A stretch of 17,872 nucleotides of DNA from JBCCFX01 sp039029515 (lineage in GTDB: Bacteria > Planctomycetota > Phycisphaerae > Phycisphaerales > SM1A02), in contig JBCCFX010000068.1 in NCBI GenBank assembly GCA_039029515.1, positions 1-17,872 of the forward strand, given 5' to 3'. The stretch's first letter is position 1; each line of letters begins with the position of its first letter. A program made the position numbers and the translations under genes. This document shows positions 13,931 through 17,872 of this stretch, one piece after another. The notes below the pieces were generated by a model, which worked only from the letters and a program-made list of their open reading frames with translations, made no database searches and was not told where the DNA came from.

Positions 13931-13936
13931 CCTCCT
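13931..13936 (-). promoter_or_regulatory. Perfect Shine-Dalgarno that decides the dtd start
   Basis: AGGAGG on the minus strand with a 7-nt spacer to the ATC at 13923. This is optimal spacing, and no other start-like codon is in frame within 50 bp. Confidence 0.85.
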
Positions 13937-13944
13937 GATCGTTG

Positions 13945-13985
13945 AAACGAAAACGGCCCGTCGCCCGAGGTCATCGGGGACGGGC
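13945..13985 (-). terminator. Terminator of mscS, located just before dtd
   Basis: Outer stem 13956-13962 with 13979-13985 (7 bp) and inner stem 13964-13968 with 13974-13978 (5 bp), a single bulged base and a 5-nt loop. On the minus strand TTTT then TTT follow. It begins 27 bp after the mscS stop and ends about 20 bp before the dtd start. Confidence 0.8.
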
Positions 13986-14012
13986 TGGCATGATACGCGG
14001 AGGAAAGAACGG

Positions 14013-14963
14013 TCAGGCGTTCTCTTTGAACACGTGAACGTCCATCTGCGGATACGGAATGCCGATGCTGGCGTCATCCAGCTTCATCTTCACGGAACGC
14101 GTGAGTTCTTCCATGACCGCCCAGTAGTCTTCCGTGCGCACCCAGGCGCGGACCGCCCAGTTGACGGCGGAGTCGCCGAGCGTCGTGAGCACGATCGCAG
14201 GTGCGGGATCGCTCAGAATGCCATCGGTCATGTCGATGGCGGTCGCGAGGACCGCGCGGGTCTGATCGATATCCGCGGGGTAGTCCACCCCGACCGCGAC
14301 GTCGACGCGACGCGTGTTGTGATGCGAATAGTTTTCGATGACCGCGCCGAAGATCTCACTGTTCGGCACGATGATGCGCTTGTTGTCCGGCGTATCGAGT
14401 GCGGTGGTGAACAGTTCGATTTCGAACACCTTGCCGGTATTGCCGGCAACGGTCACGACATCGCCGACTTTGAACGGCCTGAACACGAGCAGCATGATGC
14501 CCGCCGCGAAGTTCGACAGCGCGCCCTGGAACGCGAGGCCGATGGCAAAGCCCATGGCCGCAAGGATGGCGGCGAACGACGTGGCATCGAAGCCGAAGAT
14601 GTTGAGGCAGCCGATGATGCCGATCAGCATCACGCCCCATTTCGTGAGCTTCGCGAAGAAGCGCACGAGTGTGGTCTCGAGGTTCGCCTTCGTGAGCGCC
14701 TTGCGCGTTGCCCGGGCGGCCCAGCGCGAGACGATCCACGTGATCAGCAGCAAGACGAGCACGCCTGCGATCTTGACGCCCCAGGCGGTGAACGTCGGAA
14801 TCATGGATTCAAACCAGTCCTGAAGCGCCGCCGGATTGTCGACGATTTCTGTGACCGAATCGGCGGCGTTGCTGACGGCGTCAACGGCGTCGGTTTCGGC
14901 GCCAGCAGTATCCGCGGCCGACTCATCGATCACGGTCGACGGATCATCCTGAAGCATGAACAT
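14013..14963 (-). CDS. mscS: MscS-type small-conductance mechanosensitive channel
   Basis: A 316-aa inner-membrane channel that opens under membrane tension to release solutes during osmotic downshock. The first 50 residues are acidic and probably disordered, longer than in the E. coli protein. Membrane segments lie at about 60-79, 107-125 and 128-160; the third is the pore helix with the diagnostic Gly/Ala pattern (AAMGFAIGLAFQGALSNFAAG) followed by FRPFKVGD, the entry to the MscS beta domain. The cytoplasmic region contains IIVPNSEIF and ends near IPYPQMDVHV, the usual MscS C-terminus. The start at 14963 has GGAG seven bases upstream; a second ATG follows two codons later. The DUF481 gene ends 33 bp upstream, so both may share a transcript. 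A strong terminator follows and dtd lies beyond it. Confidence 0.95.
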   Translation of the reverse strand: MFMLQDDPSTVIDESAADTAGAETDAVDAVSNAADSVTEIVDNPAALQDWFESMIPTFTAWGVKIAGVLVLLLITWIVSRWAARATRKALTKANLETTLVRFFAKLTKWGVMLIGIIGCLNIFGFDATSFAAILAAMGFAIGLAFQGALSNFAAGIMLLVFRPFKVGDVVTVAGNTGKVFEIELFTTALDTPDNKRIIVPNSEIFGAVIENYSHHNTRRVDVAVGVDYPADIDQTRAVLATAIDMTDGILSDPAPAIVLTTLGDSAVNWAVRAWVRTEDYWAVMEELTRSVKMKLDDASIGIPYPQMDVHVFKENA

Positions 14964-14996
14964 GAAGTATCTCCATCAAGTACGACGCGTCGTCGA

Positions 14997-15932
14997 TCAG
15001 AAGTCGTAGCGCAGACCAACAGTGACGCGGAAGTCGTTCTCGTCCGTGTCGCCATCGACTTCAGACTGGTACTCATGCTGCACGCCGGCGGTGAGGCTCA
15101 GTGATGTTTCTTCGTCGATCAGCACGGCCCAGTTGGCGTTCGACAGCGTTCGGAATTCGCCGAACTCATCGAGTTGCGGGTAGATCGTGGTGTCGAAGTG
15201 GAACGACTGGCGTTCGGAGATCTGCCAGTTGAAGTCGGCGCCGAGAAGGCCTTCGAAGCGAATATCGTCATCAGGCGAGTTGAATTCCCTGCTTGCACCA
15301 AGACCGGCACGGAGTGTGAGGTCGCGATCTTCCTCGACGATCAATTCGTAGCCCACACCGCCGTGTGCACTGATGCGGTAGTCCCACGAGTTGAACTCAT
15401 CGAAGTCGTATCGAGCGGTTGCGAAGTACAGCCATGGGGAATCAGGAACGAACCAGTCCTGCAGGATGCCGGCGGTGAACCGGTTTTCATCACGATCGCC
15501 GTCTGATGCACCGTAGAAGTACTTGGCATCGATGGTCGTTCGGGTCGCATCATTCTCACGAACCGTCTGAAAGGCCACATTGGCATTCTGCGTGTCGGAA
15601 TTGCCGAACGTGGCGCCACCGCCGATGTCGATGTATGACTTCCATTCCTTTTCGGCGGCTTCGATGTCCTGCATCGCAGCAAGTGCGGTGTCGTAGTAGT
15701 GCGACTGGCGCTCGCTGCTCATGCCGGCCATGATCTGGTCTTTGGGGAGTTCGACGCGCCCCATGGCAGCGTGGTCGATCACGATGTGATCCGCGGTCGT
15801 TTCGATGACGGTGCCGCTGATTCGGTCGCCGCTGACAAGATTGAATTCCTCGCCGAGCGCTGTCGCGTTCATCGCAAGGGTTGAGACACAGATCGCAAGG
15901 CCCGCCTGGGCCGTCCTGCTTCGAATCGTCAT
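14997..15932 (-). CDS. DUF481-type outer-membrane beta-barrel protein
   Basis: A 311-aa exported protein. The start at 15932 is set by GGAG nine bases upstream and by a good signal peptide (basic MTIRSR, hydrophobic core, cleavage near NATALG about residue 24). A longer frame to 16226 is Arg/Cys/His-rich and non-protein-like. After the signal, residues 27-65 form a small beta domain (SGDRISGTVIETTADHIVID...) often seen before DUF481. A short helical segment rich in Glu and Lys follows, then alternating aromatic beta strands from about residue 105 to the end. The last strand finishes VGLRYDF with C-terminal Phe, the typical signal for outer-membrane insertion by the BAM complex. The function of DUF481 proteins is poorly known; salt-related induction has been discussed for YdiY-like members. 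MscS lies 33 bp downstream, which would fit an envelope or osmotic theme. Confidence 0.88.
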   Translation of the reverse strand: MTIRSRTAQAGLAICVSTLAMNATALGEEFNLVSGDRISGTVIETTADHIVIDHAAMGRVELPKDQIMAGMSSERQSHYYDTALAAMQDIEAAEKEWKSYIDIGGGATFGNSDTQNANVAFQTVRENDATRTTIDAKYFYGASDGDRDENRFTAGILQDWFVPDSPWLYFATARYDFDEFNSWDYRISAHGGVGYELIVEEDRDLTLRAGLGASREFNSPDDDIRFEGLLGADFNWQISERQSFHFDTTIYPQLDEFGEFRTLSNANWAVLIDEETSLSLTAGVQHEYQSEVDGDTDENDFRVTVGLRYDF

Positions 15933-16114
15933 GACATTGTTCTCCAGGGTTACTCTTGGGCGATGTCCCATCCGCTGGGCGCATCGTCCGCACACCACCA
16001 TCGTGGCCGAACCACGAGGGCAAAGAGTGTACATAGGTCGCGCGGGTGCATGGTCGCTGTTGACAGGCTTTTCGGACGAGTTGAGGCAGGAATCTGCGGC
16101 GATGACCGAAGTAT
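15933..16114 (-). promoter_or_regulatory. Spacer upstream of the DUF481 gene
   Basis: This 182-bp gap after the DUF1294 stop is the natural place for the promoter of the DUF481-mscS unit. On the minus strand TATGTACACT near 16026-16036 offers -10-like hexamers, but no good -35 lies at the right distance. No terminator for the upstream operon is visible. It is recorded as a probable regulatory region only. Confidence 0.3.
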
Positions 16115-16417
16115 TCACCGTTGCGTTAGCCACCACCCGATCAGCGCCCACCCGATGATGTGCAATGCGATGATCATCCAGAGCACCAAGCGATACGATC
16201 GCTTCCGTGACTTGTGACGCAACCACCGCTGGCCGGCGAGACTGCCGATCCAGCCGCCAAGTAGCTCGAGCGTATGCAGCGTGCGTTCGCTGATGCGAGA
16301 TCGGTCGCGTCGTGCGGCATGTTTGTCAATCGCGAAGGCGATGAACGTGACGAGCGAGAGCGCGGCGTACCACGTCAGTGCGATCAGGATCATCTGCATC
16401 GCGCTGAGATCAGGCAT
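16115..16417 (-). CDS. DUF1294 small membrane protein
   Basis: 100 aa, the normal length for DUF1294. The diagnostic features are all present: a first membrane segment (about 8-28) running into AFAIDKHAARR, then RISERTLHTLELLGGWIGSLAGQ, RHKSRKRSYR and a last membrane segment (about 77-96). The function of the family is unknown; some members carry an extra cold-shock domain, absent here. The start at 16417 lies 2 bp after the stop of the DUF2959 gene without its own strong Shine-Dalgarno sequence, so translation is probably coupled. It is the last gene of the Memo-DUF2959-DUF1294 group. Confidence 0.92.
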   Translation of the reverse strand: MPDLSAMQMILIALTWYAALSLVTFIAFAIDKHAARRDRSRISERTLHTLELLGGWIGSLAGQRWLRHKSRKRSYRLVLWMIIALHIIGWALIGWWLTQR

Positions 16418-16419
16418 GG

Positions 16420-17073
16420 TCAGCCGGTCGCGCCCATGCTGGCAATGAAGGCATCTGCTTCGGCGATCGCAGCCTCCATTTCGCGAATGAGTGCTTCAAT
16501 CTCGCCTTCGAGTTCCAATGCCGTTCCTTCGAGTGACGCAATCGCCTGCGCATTCAGATTGTGCTTGAGGAACAGGACCTGATCCTGAAACGCGGTCAGC
16601 ACGGGATCCATCGATGACTCGGCACGATGCATCGCGCCGATCAGCGAGTTGTATCGCACCTGTGTGTCGTTGTAGAGCGACTGACTCTGTTGGCGAAGGT
16701 CATCGCTGGAGAACTGCTCGATCTCCGCTTTCCATTCTCTGAACAGTGCGCCAGCGACGTTCTCGACATCATCAATCTGCTCGCGCACATCGTTGGCGCG
16801 CGCTTCGGATCGACTGAGTTCCTTCGCAAGCTTGTCATATTGTTTGCGAAGATTACCGCCGTCATGGTTCATGACCGCTTCAAACTGCTCCAGCGCGGAC
16901 TTGAACTGTTCCTTGGCTTGTTCCTGATCGTCACGAGCATCGTCGACGCGGTCCACGAGAATGTCAGCTTTCTGGAACCCGAACTTCTCCATGGTGGAGT
17001 AGTACATCGTGCTGCACCCGACGATGCTGGCCAGCAGCATCGCCATCGCACCATAATGCGTAGCGCGCATCAT
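16420..17073 (-). CDS. DUF2959-type coiled-coil lipoprotein
   Basis: A 217-aa protein matching what I know of DUF2959, in particular YSTMEKFGFQKADILVDRVDDARDDQEQAKEQFKSALEQF near the N-terminus. A lipobox (SIVGC, Cys20) after a short hydrophobic segment marks it as a lipoprotein, so it should sit on the periplasmic face of a membrane. The remainder is long amphipathic helix rich in Glu, Gln and Arg, i.e. coiled coil (about 40-125 and 165-210). The ATG at 17073 overlaps the stop of the Memo-like gene (ATGA), so translation is coupled; a second ATG follows directly and either may be used. The role is unknown; a structural or scaffold role in the envelope is inference. Confidence 0.9.
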   Translation of the reverse strand: MMRATHYGAMAMLLASIVGCSTMYYSTMEKFGFQKADILVDRVDDARDDQEQAKEQFKSALEQFEAVMNHDGGNLRKQYDKLAKELSRSEARANDVREQIDDVENVAGALFREWKAEIEQFSSDDLRQQSQSLYNDTQVRYNSLIGAMHRAESSMDPVLTAFQDQVLFLKHNLNAQAIASLEGTALELEGEIEALIREMEAAIAEADAFIASMGATG

Positions 17074-17872
17074 TTGACGAGCACCATGGCAGCGCTGGAC
17101 ACCATCACGTTGCCAGCTTCATCGCTCACCTGCCGATAGTCGATGAGCTCGATCGTGCCTGGCTGCGCAAGATTCAAGGTTGCGGCCATATTGCCGATGC
17201 TGCACCAGCCGGTCGGGTTCTGATTCCATTTGAACGCTTCCACGAACGCTTCAGCGTCGCCTTCGATGAACTTCGCCATCATCTCACGATCATGTCGTTC
17301 GACATCGAATCGGCGCTGGTCGTCCACGGGTCGCGGCTCGCCGAACTGCGGTCCGACGTGGCTGAGATCGCTCGATGCGATGAAGAACGTCGTGCCGCCG
17401 ACTTCAGCAACGATGTCGTTGAGATCCTTGATGAACGTAGATGCGGCGACACGATCATCGTTGTCTTCGATGGGCTCTGCCAGCGGGCTCGGGACGAGCG
17501 CGGCGACAATGGGAACATCTGTCCCGAAGCAGTGCTGCATCCACGGCAACTGCAACTCGATGGAGTGTTCGCCGACATGATCGAGGCTGTCAATTGTCAG
17601 GGCTTTGCCGTGGCGTTCCTTGAGCTTCTCGACGACGAGTTGGTCCACAGCGCTGATGCCGAGCGGCGTGGCGAAACCATACTCGGATAACACGACGCCA
17701 TCGCCGATACCGAAGTGGTTGGTGCCGAGGATGACCACGCGGTCAGGCGCATCCATACGGCGCAGGCATTCATAGGCCGCGGCGTAGTTCGGCCAGCCAC
17801 GCTCGTAGTCAAGATGCGGCGCGACGATGCCGACGACCGTGCCTTCAATCTCAGGATCTTCCACTTCCGCAA
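17070..17872 (-). CDS. Memo-like family protein (AmmeMemoRadiSam system protein B type), 5' partial
   Basis: The frame is open to the window edge, so the N-terminus is missing; the GTG at 17864 is probably internal. Family landmarks in order are IVAPHLDYERG (the APH-x-GY block), ILGTNHFG (the G-x-NH block), HVGEHSIELQLPW, ASSDLSHVG and, near the end, GWCSIGNMAA. Human MEMO1 uses His and Cys residues at equivalent blocks to bind metal; here the three His blocks and a Cys are present. In bacteria this family is often encoded with an AMMECR1 protein and a radical-SAM enzyme, but only the downstream side is visible here (DUF2959 lipoprotein and DUF1294), so that association cannot be judged. Its stop overlaps the next start by 4 bp. 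The reaction is unknown. Confidence 0.92.
   Translation of the reverse strand, partial: AEVEDPEIEGTVVGIVAPHLDYERGWPNYAAAYECLRRMDAPDRVVILGTNHFGIGDGVVLSEYGFATPLGISAVDQLVVEKLKERHGKALTIDSLDHVGEHSIELQLPWMQHCFGTDVPIVAALVPSPLAEPIEDNDDRVAASTFIKDLNDIVAEVGGTTFFIASSDLSHVGPQFGEPRPVDDQRRFDVERHDREMMAKFIEGDAEAFVEAFKWNQNPTGWCSIGNMAATLNLAQPGTIELIDYRQVSDEAGNVMVSSAAMVLVK

Noticed and set aside
13924..13974. ATG at 13974 as the start of dtd
   Set aside because: It lies in the loop of the mscS terminator, has no Shine-Dalgarno sequence and adds 17 residues not found in the family; AGGAGG and family length point to the ATC at 13923.
13890..15104. A 404-codon open frame on the plus strand across mscS and dtd
   Set aside because: It is antisense to two well-supported genes, is rich in Arg, His, Asp and Gly and has no recognisable domain; long open shadows are expected in GC-rich DNA.
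15933..16226. Longer N-terminus for the DUF481 protein
   Set aside because: It lacks protein-like composition, overlaps the DUF1294 gene and would bury the clear signal peptide starting at 15932.
1..17872. CRISPR array, tRNA/rRNA genes, insertion sequences, prophage
   Set aside because: I scanned for spaced repeats, cloverleaf-like blocks, transposase or integrase motifs and terminal repeats and saw none; a tRNA or covariance-model scan would settle the RNA genes.

Overview
The window looks like a stretch of chromosome from a GC-rich, Gram-negative-type bacterium. A planctomycete of the Phycisphaerae kind is my best guess. This rests on the mix of lineage-style hypothetical proteins (large membrane proteins, HEAT-repeat proteins, short zinc-ribbon membrane proteins), a DUF481-type outer-membrane barrel and a Hint-domain giant protein. 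It is inference from protein flavour, not a marker gene. I see no rRNA, tRNA, CRISPR array, insertion sequence or phage module.

Layout. (1) Positions 1-2148 (+) hold the C-terminal part of a large protein with a self-cleaving pretoxin Hint domain and a C-terminal HNH/Endo VII-like nuclease, i.e. the end of a polymorphic toxin; its N-terminus lies outside the window. (2) A minus-strand run follows (5460 down to 2321): a 92-aa helical protein, an MFS transporter, then two tandem paralogues with two membrane segments and a Cys4 zinc ribbon, overlapping by 4 bp. (3) A Mn-type superoxide dismutase (-) is divergent from a 510-aa polytopic membrane protein (+). (4) A conserved 188-aa hypothetical protein (-) is divergent from a plus-strand series: HEAT-repeat protein, small membrane protein, EamA-type transporter, family 4 uracil-DNA glycosylase. 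(5) A 352-bp gap carries a strong minus-strand terminator with a duplicated T-tract. (6) The right end is entirely minus strand, read right to left: Memo-like protein (cut by the window edge), DUF2959-type lipoprotein and DUF1294 membrane protein, all tightly coupled; then the DUF481 barrel, an MscS channel and D-aminoacyl-tRNA deacylase.

How they work together. Apart from the toxin this is mostly housekeeping: oxidative stress (SodA), DNA repair (UDG), osmotic safety (MscS), tRNA quality control (Dtd) and envelope proteins. The right-hand genes are largely envelope-directed.

The most notable points are: dtd has no ATG/GTG/TTG where its start belongs, but an ATC placed exactly behind a perfect AGGAGG, and the only upstream ATG sits in the loop of the mscS terminator; the UDG has Ser where a cluster-binding Cys is expected; the paralogue pair shares nearly identical 3' ends but unrelated middles; the toxin has no recognisable immunity gene; and a cluster of hairpins, one with a T-tract, precedes the HEAT gene.
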